The notes under the pieces were generated by a model that ran no database searches, was not told the origin of the DNA, and was given only the letters and a program-made list of their open reading frames with translations. Positions 37,412-45,564 of a stretch of DNA of 64,000 nt are shown here, piece by piece. The translations under genes and the position numbers were made by a program. The DNA lies in contig FNQX01000020.1 of assembly GCA_900107575.1 (NCBI GenBank), positions 1-64,000 of the forward strand, given 5' to 3'. The stretch is from Lachnospiraceae bacterium NK3A20 (GTDB lineage: Bacteria > Bacillota > Clostridia > Lachnospirales > Lachnospiraceae). How positions within the stretch are numbered: position 1 is the stretch's first letter; the number at the start of each line of letters is the position of its first letter.

Positions 37412-38736
37412 GTTTACCAAAGGGATTCTATATCGGCGCGGCAACGGCGGCGCATCAGGTAGAGGGGAATAACACGGGCAGTGACGACTGGGCACTGGAG
37501 CAGCTGGAACACAGCGAGTTCCAGGAGCCGTCCGGTATCGCGTGCGATCACTATCACAGGTATGAGGAGGATATCCGCCTGATGGCGGCAGCAGGTCTTA
37601 ACGCCTATCGTTTCTCCATCGAGTGGGCGAGGATCGAGCCGGAACACGGACATTTCGATGACGACGAAATCGAACATTACCGCCGCGTGATCGAATGCTG
37701 CAGACAGAATGGCTTGGAACCCATCCTCACGCTGTTCCATTTCACGAGCCCCGTATGGGTCATCCGGGAAGGCGGCTGGGAGAATGAGAAGGTAGTCGAC
37801 TATTTCAGAGACTATGTGACTTACGTTATTTCCCGTCTGGGCAGGGGGCTTCACTATGTTGTGACGATCAATGAGGCCAACATGCGGCTGCAGATCACCA
37901 TGATCATGGAGCGCTTCCAAAGGCAGCTGATGGCACAGATGCAGGGCGCGGCAAAAGCCCCCGCTGCCTCCGATCAGGCAGAAGAGACAACAGAGGGACA
38001 GGTACAGGTCGGACTGAACCTGAAGGCGCTCATGGCCGGCCGCGAAGCCGCAGCGAAAGAGAAGGCTGCCATTTTCGGGACGCCTGATCCGAAGACGTTC
38101 GTCAGCCCCTGCACCCCGGAAGGCGACAGGATTGTCATGCGGGCGCACGAGGCGGCAAGAGAAGCGATCCGGGCCTTTGACCCTGCGATCAAGGTCGGCT
38201 TATCCCTGTCACTGCACGATGTGCAGGCGGCAGAGGGAGGAGAAGAGAGAGCTGACAGGGAGTGGGACGATGAGTTCCTTCACTATCTGCCGTATATTCA
38301 GAACGACGATTTCCTCGGCGTGCAGAACTATACCAGGGCTGTGATCGGCGCAGATGGAGAACAGCCGGTGCCGGAAGGATGCGAAACCACCCAGATGGGA
38401 TATGAATTCTACCCGGAAGGATTGGAGCACGTGCTCCGCAGGGTAGCGGAAGAGTTCCACCACGAACTGTTCGTGACAGAGAACGGTGTCGCAACAGATG
38501 ACGATACGAGGCGCGTGGAATTCATTCGCCGTGCGCTGCAGGGCGTGGAGGCTGCGGTTTCGGATGGCCTGCCCGTTGTGGGCTACACTTATTGGAGCCT
38601 TCTGGATAATTTCGAGTGGCAGAAGGGCTACTCCATGAGATTTGGCCTCGTGGCCTGCGATCGCGATACCATGGAGCGGACGCCGAAAGAGAGCCTTGCG
38701 GTGCTCGGCTCGTATATCAAAGAGAGCCTTGTCTGA
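37408..38736 (+). CDS. Glycoside hydrolase family 1
   Basis: A 442-residue retaining beta-glycosidase of the beta-glucosidase fold (FYIGAATAAHQVEG, NAYRFSIEWARIEP). The acid/base is Glu156 in TINEANM, with Ala where most GH1 enzymes have Pro, and the nucleophile is Glu358 in LFVTENGV; YTYWSLLDNFEW and GLVACDR close the barrel. Residues 175-235 form a long polar, Ala/Glu-rich stretch not seen in standard GH1 enzymes. It is translationally coupled to GH43 (ATGA overlap). The glycone specificity is undetermined. Confidence 0.9.
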   Translation: MSLPKGFYIGAATAAHQVEGNNTGSDDWALEQLEHSEFQEPSGIACDHYHRYEEDIRLMAAAGLNAYRFSIEWARIEPEHGHFDDDEIEHYRRVIECCRQNGLEPILTLFHFTSPVWVIREGGWENEKVVDYFRDYVTYVISRLGRGLHYVVTINEANMRLQITMIMERFQRQLMAQMQGAAKAPAASDQAEETTEGQVQVGLNLKALMAGREAAAKEKAAIFGTPDPKTFVSPCTPEGDRIVMRAHEAAREAIRAFDPAIKVGLSLSLHDVQAAEGGEERADREWDDEFLHYLPYIQNDDFLGVQNYTRAVIGADGEQPVPEGCETTQMGYEFYPEGLEHVLRRVAEEFHHELFVTENGVATDDDTRRVEFIRRALQGVEAAVSDGLPVVGYTYWSLLDNFEWQKGYSMRFGLVACDRDTMERTPKESLAVLGSYIKESLV

Positions 38737-38815
38737 TCTGGACAGGTCAAAATGAATCAGAGCAGATCAGATCAGAGCAAATCGGAGCGATTGTCTTCTG
38801 AACTGCTGAATAAAT

Positions 38816-38858
38816 AGAGATGGTGAAACCCCTGTGTTACAGGAGCTTCACCATCTCT
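38816..38858. terminator. Bidirectional terminator between GH1 and GH5
   Basis: A 12-bp perfect stem (38816-38827 with 38847-38858) serves the convergent GH1 and GH5 genes. One arm lies inside the last codons of GH5. On the minus strand it is followed by an AT-rich run; on the plus strand by CTCTTCTCTT. Confidence 0.65.
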
Positions 38859-39883
38859 TCTCTTACGATGTCATAATGCGTGTCCATGAGGCCGAAATCT
38901 TTCCTCTTATAGGTCCAGAGGGCGCGGCCGATACCGTATTTATCAAAAACTGCCGTGATGTCCCGGAGCCAGACGAGAGTATCCGCGGGCGGTGCCTGAT
39001 CAATGACGCCGTACTCGCCGCAGTAGAGAGGAACGTTGTATTTCTCTGCCGTTTCGGTCGCGGGGAGGAACAGAGTATCGAAGATTTCCGATCCCTGCAT
39101 TTCGGGGCGGATCCTGTCTACCGCACCGGCAAGGTCTGCGGAGATGCCAACCTCTTCACCGATCCTTGCGTAGTCGCCGACAGACTGTGGCCAGGCAACG
39201 TCCAGATCGGAAGGCATGTTGTCGACCCAGAATGCCTTCTGGTGCGTGAAGAGAAGCGGCTCGTAGCAGTGGAAATTGAACACGATGTGATCGTCTGCCG
39301 GCGCGTGCAGGAGCGGAACGGAAGTTACGTTGTTGTAGCGGATGCCGCCGATGACAATCCACGCATCGGGCGCGATGGCGCGGATTCTCTCGACCGCCCT
39401 GTCGGCGACATTATTCCACTCCTCATAGATGTTGGGAGAAACGATCTCGTTCAGCAGCTCGAAGGCGACAATATCGGTATCCTCGCGGTAGCGGCGGGCA
39501 ATCCTCTCCCAGAGAGAGAAGAAGCGCTCCTGCTCTGCCGGGGTGTGGAAGAAAGCCTCCGGGTCCACATCCTTGTCCAGCGGATCGAAGGAGTAGCCGT
39601 GCGTTTTGTGCAGGTCGATCAGAACGTGCAGGCCGTACTGCCTGCACCAGCGGATGGCGTTGTCGAGATAGACATAGCCAGCCTCGATGGGCTCTGCGTC
39701 AGCCTCTGTCTCAAGCGTCGTGTAATCGACCGGAATGCGGACATGATCCAGGCCAAGCTCCGCGATATGCCTGATGTCTTCCTCTGTGATAAAGGTGTCC
39801 GTGTACTCTTTGGTATTGCTGTCTTTCTGCGAGAGCCAACCGCCCAGGTTGATCCCGTGCATGTAACCATTAAACTGTCTCAT
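38837..39883 (-). CDS. Glycoside hydrolase family 5 (cellulase-fold) enzyme
   Basis: A 348-residue TIM barrel with MHGINLGGWLSQ, DHVRIPVDYTTLE, HVLIDLHKTHG, the acid/base in FELLNEIVSPN, FNFHCYEPLLFTHQ and the nucleophile in LYCGEYGVID. No signal peptide, so it likely acts as a cytoplasmic exo-glucosidase or mannosidase rather than a secreted cellulase. The ATG at 39883 follows GAGGTGGG; an in-frame GTG at 39895 is less likely. It is convergent with GH1. Confidence 0.9.
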   Translation of the reverse strand: MRQFNGYMHGINLGGWLSQKDSNTKEYTDTFITEEDIRHIAELGLDHVRIPVDYTTLETEADAEPIEAGYVYLDNAIRWCRQYGLHVLIDLHKTHGYSFDPLDKDVDPEAFFHTPAEQERFFSLWERIARRYREDTDIVAFELLNEIVSPNIYEEWNNVADRAVERIRAIAPDAWIVIGGIRYNNVTSVPLLHAPADDHIVFNFHCYEPLLFTHQKAFWVDNMPSDLDVAWPQSVGDYARIGEEVGISADLAGAVDRIRPEMQGSEIFDTLFLPATETAEKYNVPLYCGEYGVIDQAPPADTLVWLRDITAVFDKYGIGRALWTYKRKDFGLMDTHYDIVREEMVKLL

Positions 39884-39916
39884 AACCCACCTCACTCATA
39901 TTTTTTCAGATACTGG

Positions 39917-39966
39917 GTATCTGCTCAGTACAGTTCAAAACTCTTGCTTTTCGTAGTGTACCAAAA
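39917..39966. repeat. Intergenic repeat, right copy
   Basis: GTATCTGCTCAGTACAG at 39917 and GTACCAAAA at 39958-39966 match the copy at 28300-28361 in order and orientation. The embedded CAGTTCAAAA also matches the dispersed repeat family near 41267, 41384, 57512 and 63128. Confidence 0.55.
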
Positions 39967-39988
39967 CCACATATCCAGCAGACATTGA

Positions 39989-41197
39989 TCAATGTTGTAC
40001 TACGTTAAACACATATTTATCCAGACGGTCGAACGCTTCCACCACAAGAGAATGCGGCAGAGCGAGATTCATGCGTATCGTGTTGTCGCACAGGAAAGGC
40101 CTGCCGTCCTGCCAGATGACGCCGACCGCGATGCCGGCACGCAGGAGTTCGTCGCATGTCTTATGGTGTTCTGCAAGCCACCCGGCGCAGTCCAGATAGA
40201 TCATGTAGGTGCCCTCTGGCCTTGCAAGAGTCACACCGTGGAAGTGTTCTGTAATGTAGCGGTAAGCGTAGTCTGCGTTGTCGGACAGAACCCCTCGCAG
40301 CTCATCGACCCACGCGGCGCCTTCGTCGGAATAAGCACCGGTCAGCGCGTGCATGGAGAGGACGTTCATCGAATTGTAGTGGGAGAGGGAGCCGGCCTTC
40401 CGCATCTTGTCCCTGAGGAGCGGATTGTACGCGATGTGGTAGGAGCCGACGAGTCCCGCAAGGCTGAACGTCTTGGTCGGCGCATAAGCCGCGATCGTGC
40501 GGCGCCTCGCGTCTTCCGACACGCTCTGCGTCGGGATGTGCCGGTGACCGTCCAGCGTAAGATCCGACCAGATCTCGTCGGAGAAGACAACGCAGTCGTT
40601 CCTCTGGAATATCTCCATCGCCTGCTCGATCTCTTCCCGTTCCCATACGCGGCCCGTCGGATTGTGCGGAGAGCAGAAGACGGCAAAATGGATCCGGTTG
40701 TCTTTTATTTTCTCTTCCATATCGGCGTAGTCCATGCGCCAGATGCCGTCCTTATCGCGCTGCAGATTCGACGCGACAATCTTCCTGCCCATGTTGGTGA
40801 AAACAGAAGAAAACCCGATGTACAACGGCGCGTGCACGAGGACTGCTTCACCCGGCTGCGTGAAAGCGGAGAGAGCGGATGAGAGACACCCCAGAACGCC
40901 GTTCTCATAGCCAATGTTCGCCCTGGAGAGGCCCGTCACGCCGTTTCGCTTCTCCTGCCAGGAGATAATGGCGTCGTAGTAGGCCTTCGACGGCGAGAAA
41001 TAGCCAAACGAGGGATGCTGCGCCCGTTCGATGATCGCTTTCGTAATGGATGGAGCGGTGGGAAAATTCATGTCCGCCACCCACATCGGAATCTTCGTAA
41101 AGCCCTCGCGGACTTCGGCGCCCTTGACGGGGATGATGTCGGCAGCGATCGAGTCCCTGCCCGCGCGATCCATGATCGTAGTGAAGTCGTATTGCAT
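39989..41197 (-). CDS. MalY/PatB-type PLP aminotransferase (cystathionine beta-lyase-like)
   Basis: Fold-type I PLP enzyme, 402 residues, usually a C-S beta-lyase on cystathionine or cysteine. Seen are FGYFSPSKAYYDAI, CSPHNPTGRVW, FSDEIWSDL and the PLP lysine in APTKTFSLAGL. The ATG at 41197 follows AAAGGAGATC; the open frame extends to 41278 but would read through repeat DNA. Alternative roles in the family include tryptophan and aromatic aminotransfer. Confidence 0.9.
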   Translation of the reverse strand: MQYDFTTIMDRAGRDSIAADIIPVKGAEVREGFTKIPMWVADMNFPTAPSITKAIIERAQHPSFGYFSPSKAYYDAIISWQEKRNGVTGLSRANIGYENGVLGCLSSALSAFTQPGEAVLVHAPLYIGFSSVFTNMGRKIVASNLQRDKDGIWRMDYADMEEKIKDNRIHFAVFCSPHNPTGRVWEREEIEQAMEIFQRNDCVVFSDEIWSDLTLDGHRHIPTQSVSEDARRRTIAAYAPTKTFSLAGLVGSYHIAYNPLLRDKMRKAGSLSHYNSMNVLSMHALTGAYSDEGAAWVDELRGVLSDNADYAYRYITEHFHGVTLARPEGTYMIYLDCAGWLAEHHKTCDELLRAGIAVGVIWQDGRPFLCDNTIRMNLALPHSLVVEAFDRLDKYVFNVVQH

Positions 41198-41253
41198 GTT
41201 GATCTCCTTTGTGCTGTCCTGGGCTGCCTTGATCTCTTCAGGCAGGTCATACA

Positions 41254-41299
41254 TATGCGGCCCTGCGTGGCAGTTCAAAAATGGTTCTGAGCTGTTACG
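41254..41299. repeat. Dispersed TATGCG/CAGTTCA repeat copy
   Basis: TATGCGGCCCTGCGTGGCAG at 41254 leads into TTCAAAAATGGTTCTGAGC and a TGTTACG end. The same succession occurs at 57500, 57538 and 63112. A shorter copy (GTACCAGTTCAAAA) lies near 41380. It lies in the divergent region between the aminotransferase and MATE genes. Confidence 0.55.
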
Positions 41300-41439
41300 A
41301 TCCAGTTATTTTGCGGCGTGTGCGGACAGGCGTTCGGAATGATTATACGACAGGAAGAGAGTGCGCGAAAAGCCCTGTGTACCAGTTCAAAAAAATGGTT
41401 CAGAACATTGACTCTGAATCACTCTGAAAGGGTGAAAAG

Positions 41440-42894
41440 ATGACGGGATTTGGATGCAGTATTTGCGTTGCTGCGGCAGGCCTGTTCTGCTATCATCGAA
41501 TTGACTATCAGCAGGGGGCACAATTCAACATGCATCTGTTCAATGATAAGGATTTTAACCGCAGGCTCATCACACTGACCATTCCGATGGCGCTGCAGAG
41601 CCTGATGCTGGCGTCCGTCGCGGCGGCTGACGCCATTATGCTGGGACGGCTCGACCAGAACTCCATGGCGGCGGTGTCGCTGGCAACCCAGGTACAGTTC
41701 GTTATGAATATGTTCCTGTCTGCCGCCACCATGCCGGGTGCCATTCTGGGCGCGCAGTATTATGGCAAACAGGATAAGGCAACGCTCAATGACATTTTCT
41801 GTCTGATGCTGCGCATTGTGCTGGTGATCGACGTTGTATTCTTCATCGGCTGTATGTTCTTCCCGGGCGCGCTCATGACGATATTCACGAACGATCCGAC
41901 GCTGCATGAGATTGGCGTGGGCTATCTTCGGATCGCCGGCTGGTCGTACCTGCTCGTCGGCTTCTCACAGTGTTACCTGATCATGATGAAGGTGTCGGAT
42001 CACGCCGCAAGAACGGCCATTGTCTCTTCCGGCGCGGTTATCATTAATATCGTTCTGAACGCGGTATTCATCTTCGGACTGTTCGGGATCCCTGGGATGG
42101 GTGCAAGGGGCGCGGCGCTCGCAACCCTCCTCTCCCGCATCGTGGAGCTGGTGTGGTCTGTTGTTTCCTCCTATCAGAAGGGCTTCCTGCGCCCGGATTT
42201 CAAACAGTTCTTCCGGAGAAACCCGCTCCTCGAGAAAGACTTTGTTCATATCTCCATGCCGCTTCTGGGCGCGAGCCTTCTCTGGGGGATTGGCTTCACA
42301 TCATACACCGCGATCATGGGCCACCTGGGGCAGGACGCGGCGGCAGCCAATTCCGTGGCAGCTGTCGTCAGAGAGCTTATGTGCTGCCTGTGTAACGGCA
42401 TTTCCAGTGCGGCAGCCGTTATGCTGGGGAATGAGCTCGGCGCAGGGAATCTGCCCCGCGCGAAGGACTGGGGCAGGCGCCTCATGGTCATTTCCTTCCT
42501 GATCGGGTTCCTCACCATGGCAGCCATCCTTGCAGTGATCCCGCCGGTGCTGCATTTCTACAAACTCACGGATGGCGCGCGGACCTATCTTAGTGGCATG
42601 CTGATCATCACGGCATTCTATATCATCGGCCGCTGTGTCAACACGGTCATCATCAACGGCATCTTCGACGGCGGCGGAGATACGGCATTCGATGTTTACT
42701 CCCTGGCCGTTACCATGTGGGGCATCGCGATTCCCACGGCACTGCTCGGCGCCTTTGTTCTCCACTGGCCGGTACTCGCGGTGTTCGCATGCACCTGCCT
42801 CGACGAGGTCGGCAAGATCCCGTGGACCATGGCGCATTTCTATAAATACAAGTGGCTGAAAGACCTCACGAGAGACTTCGAGAGGCAGGAATAA
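41440..42894 (+). CDS. MATE-family efflux protein
   Basis: Cation-coupled multidrug-type exporter with about 12 helices. Typical features are LTIPMALQSLMLASVAAADAI, VQFVMNMFLSAATMPGAILG, GMGARGAALATLLSRIVEL and the repeated half starting near DFVHISMPLLGAS. The ATG at 41440 follows AAAGGG and adds 30 residues of hydrophobic and Cys-containing leader; an ATG at 41530 matches the usual MATE N-terminus. Either start is possible. The substrate is unknown. Confidence 0.88.
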   Translation: MTGFGCSICVAAAGLFCYHRIDYQQGAQFNMHLFNDKDFNRRLITLTIPMALQSLMLASVAAADAIMLGRLDQNSMAAVSLATQVQFVMNMFLSAATMPGAILGAQYYGKQDKATLNDIFCLMLRIVLVIDVVFFIGCMFFPGALMTIFTNDPTLHEIGVGYLRIAGWSYLLVGFSQCYLIMMKVSDHAARTAIVSSGAVIINIVLNAVFIFGLFGIPGMGARGAALATLLSRIVELVWSVVSSYQKGFLRPDFKQFFRRNPLLEKDFVHISMPLLGASLLWGIGFTSYTAIMGHLGQDAAAANSVAAVVRELMCCLCNGISSAAAVMLGNELGAGNLPRAKDWGRRLMVISFLIGFLTMAAILAVIPPVLHFYKLTDGARTYLSGMLIITAFYIIGRCVNTVIINGIFDGGGDTAFDVYSLAVTMWGIAIPTALLGAFVLHWPVLAVFACTCLDEVGKIPWTMAHFYKYKWLKDLTRDFERQE

Positions 42895-42926
42895 GCTGTG
42901 CAGGAATCAGCCGTAGATTATTATGA

Positions 42927-42954
42927 TTGAAAGTATAATAATCTGAAGTATAAT
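42927..42954 (+). promoter_or_regulatory. Sigma-A-type promoter of the DUF234 ATPase gene
   Basis: TTGAAA (42927-42932), 16 bases, TATAAT (42949-42954), about 40 bases before the start codon. A second TATAAT sits at 42934-42939. Confidence 0.7.
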
Positions 42955-42993
42955 ATTCTGCAGACAGATAACTGTTTACAGGATGTGATTCGT

Positions 42994-44400
42994 ATGGAGA
43001 AATTTATTGATCGTGAGCAGGAACTGGCAACCCTGCAAAGTGAATATGAGAGAAAAGGCAGCTCTCTCGTGATTCTCTATGGTCGCCGGCGTACCGGTAA
43101 GACTACACTGCTCTCGGAGTTTATCAGGGACAAGAATGCCCTGTTCTTCCTTGCCAGTGAGGAATCTGAGGCACAGAACCGGAACTATTTCAAGGATAAA
43201 GCGGCTGACTTCATCGGCAGCGCACTGCTGCGCGCAGCCAGTATCTCTTCCTGGGATGCCATCTTTGCGGCGATCATGGAGCGTACCTTCGACACTAAGC
43301 CCATTATTGTGATCGACGAGTTCCAGTATATTGGAATGTCCAATCCGGGCTTTCCTTCTGTTTTCCAGCGCATCTGGGAAGAACAGCTGAAGAACCGGTC
43401 CGTGATGGTCATTCTCTGCGGCTCTCTGATCTCCATGATGGAATCCCAGACGCTGGCGTACAACAGCCCGCTCTATGGGCGGCGCACGGCACAGATCAAG
43501 CTGGGGCAGATTCCGTTCCGCTATTACGGAGAGTTTTTTTCTGGCAGAACGCGGAAGGAACTGATCGAAATGTATGCCATAACAGGCGGCGTGCCAAAAT
43601 ATGTGGAGATGTTCGCTGAGAGTCAGGATATTTATGCTGCGATTCAGACAAACGTCCTGAACCGCTCCGGTTACCTGTACGATGAACCTCATTTCCTGCT
43701 GCAGCAAGAGGTTCGTGAGATCGGGAGCTATTTCTCCATGATCCGTGCCATTGCCGCGGGCAATCACAGGCTCTCGGCCATTGCTTCCGCATTGGAGGTC
43801 AAGGCCACCAGTCTGACCAGGTATCTGAAGACGCTGATCGATCTGGACATCCTGGAACGCGAGGTGCCTGTCACGGAGGAGAATCCGGAGAAGAGCAAGC
43901 GTGGCCTGTATAAGATCAAGGACAATTACATCCGCTTCTGGTTCGCCTTCGTCTATCCCAACATGAGCTTCATCGAGAGTGGCAACAGCCAAATCGTGAT
44001 GGACAAGATCCGCGCAAGTCTTATCGTCAATCATACCGCCTTTGTCTATAAGGATGTATGCAGAGAGAAGATGTGGGATCTGAATGCGAAAGACAGCTGG
44101 CCTTTCCATTTCACACGGATCGGCCGCTACTGGGATGCGAACACGGAAATTGACATTGCGGCGATTGATCCCGATGGACACAATCTGATCCTGGGTGAGT
44201 GCAAATACTGGCAGGAACCGGTTGGCGAGAATATTCTGCGTGAGCTGGAGCAGAAGGCGGAGAATGTTGCCTGGAACAGATATCACCGCAAGACATGGTT
44301 CGTGATGTTCAGCATCAGCGGTTTCACGGACGAGCTTCGTCAGCTCGCCGGAACGCGCAGTGACCTTGTCCTCGTAGACGATGGAAGGGAAGGCGAGTAA
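42994..44400 (+). CDS. ATPase with C-terminal DUF234 nuclease-like domain
   Basis: A 468-residue protein of the archaeal-type ATPase family (ATPase_2 plus DUF234). Walker A is YGRRRTGKTTLL, Walker B IIVIDEFQYI, then a winged-helix region (ASALEVKATSLTRYLKTL). The C-terminal part has DANTEIDIAAIDPDG and LGECKYWQEPV, the D...ExK pattern of PD-(D/E)XK nucleases. The family is common on mobile or variable DNA and its role is unknown. The ATG at 42994 is behind AGGA; a GTG at 42985 is too close to it. Confidence 0.87.
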   Translation: MEKFIDREQELATLQSEYERKGSSLVILYGRRRTGKTTLLSEFIRDKNALFFLASEESEAQNRNYFKDKAADFIGSALLRAASISSWDAIFAAIMERTFDTKPIIVIDEFQYIGMSNPGFPSVFQRIWEEQLKNRSVMVILCGSLISMMESQTLAYNSPLYGRRTAQIKLGQIPFRYYGEFFSGRTRKELIEMYAITGGVPKYVEMFAESQDIYAAIQTNVLNRSGYLYDEPHFLLQQEVREIGSYFSMIRAIAAGNHRLSAIASALEVKATSLTRYLKTLIDLDILEREVPVTEENPEKSKRGLYKIKDNYIRFWFAFVYPNMSFIESGNSQIVMDKIRASLIVNHTAFVYKDVCREKMWDLNAKDSWPFHFTRIGRYWDANTEIDIAAIDPDGHNLILGECKYWQEPVGENILRELEQKAENVAWNRYHRKTWFVMFSISGFTDELRQLAGTRSDLVLVDDGREGE

Positions 44401-44560
44401 GGATATCCGTACTTTTCGGCAGAATTTATAGGAACTTCATATTATTATCCACGCGATATGATATGATAACTGCATTGCACGAAATTTAATTGCTTAATAG
44501 AGAACAACGGACGACAGCCCGGAATTCCGGACACAGTATTGCAAACGCAGTGAGGTAGAT

Positions 44561-45373
44561 ATGAATTACGAACAGCTGATCAGAGACAGACGCAGTGTCC
44601 GCTCTTTCGACGGACGTCCCATTTTGGCAGAGGATATGCAGAAGATAACAGAGTTCATCCGGGATGTACCGAACCCTTACGGTATTCCTGTAGAGTTCCT
44701 GCTGCTGGATGCCAACGAACACGGGCTGACCAGCCCTGTGATCACAGGTGCCACGCTCTGGATCGCGGGCAAGGTGAAAAAGGTGCCGCACGCGGAGGAA
44801 GCGTTCGGTTACTCCTTCGAAGAGATGGTGCTCTTCATGCAGAGCCTTGGCATTGGCACGACGATCATCGCGGGTACGATGGACCGCGCCGCATTCGAGA
44901 AGGCAGCAAACCTTGCGGAAGATGAGATGCTGGCCTGCGTGAGTCCTCTGGGTTATCCTGCCTCTTCCATGTCGGTGCGCGAGAAGATGATGCGCATGGG
45001 CATCAAGGCGGACTCTCGGATCAAGTTCAGCGAGCTCTTCTTCGACGGAGATTTTGGGACGCCGTTAACAGAAGAGAAGGCAGGCGCCTGTGCGAAGGCG
45101 CTCGAGATGGTGCGTCTCGCGCCCTCTGCCGTGAATAAACAGCCCTGGAGAGCCGTTGTCACAGACGGCCGGGTTGACTTCTTCGAGCATCACGATAAGG
45201 GCTTTGTCGGAGAGGCTTCCGGGGATCTGCAGAAGATCGACGTAGGCATCGCGATCAGCCACTTCGTACACGGAGCGGAAGAGTCCGGCCTTGCGGGTCA
45301 CATCGAAGAAGCGGACATCAGCTACCAGGTTCCGAACGAGATCGAGTACATCACGAGCTGGCAGAAGAACTGA
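44561..45373 (+). CDS. Nitroreductase-family protein
   Basis: FMN-binding oxidoreductase fold, 270 residues. IRDRRSVRSFDGRP and RLAPSAVNKQPWRAVV are the two conserved FMN contacts; the middle carries FMQSLGIGTTIIAG. This is the longer 'TM nitroreductase-like' subtype, whose substrates are not known. GAGGT precedes the ATG. Monocistronic, ending in a terminator. Confidence 0.87.
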   Translation: MNYEQLIRDRRSVRSFDGRPILAEDMQKITEFIRDVPNPYGIPVEFLLLDANEHGLTSPVITGATLWIAGKVKKVPHAEEAFGYSFEEMVLFMQSLGIGTTIIAGTMDRAAFEKAANLAEDEMLACVSPLGYPASSMSVREKMMRMGIKADSRIKFSELFFDGDFGTPLTEEKAGACAKALEMVRLAPSAVNKQPWRAVVTDGRVDFFEHHDKGFVGEASGDLQKIDVGIAISHFVHGAEESGLAGHIEEADISYQVPNEIEYITSWQKN

Positions 45374-45510
45374 GAAGTGGCAGCCTGACATCGAACCCTG
45401 ACATCGGACTCTGCATCCTGCACACCAAGGTGAATTGATAGTGGTCTGATGGATGGATTGGCAGTCTGCGGGAATCGAATATTTGCGACGAAGGTTCTGA
45501 ACTTTAATAA

Positions 45511-45554
45511 AGAGCGTCATCTGATTGGCTAACGCAGATCAGATGGCGCTCTTT
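45511..45554. terminator. Bidirectional terminator, nitroreductase/YesN
   Basis: A 15-bp stem with one G-T pair (45511-45525 with 45538-45552) followed by a TTTT run, and preceded by AATAA so that the opposite strand also ends in T. It separates two convergent genes. Confidence 0.88.
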
Positions 45555-45564
45555 TGCGTTTTAT

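Noticed and set aside
38834-39988. Plus-strand frame of 384 codons opposite the GH5 gene
   Set aside because: GH5 on the minus strand has both catalytic glutamates and a ribosome site; the plus-strand frame matches nothing.
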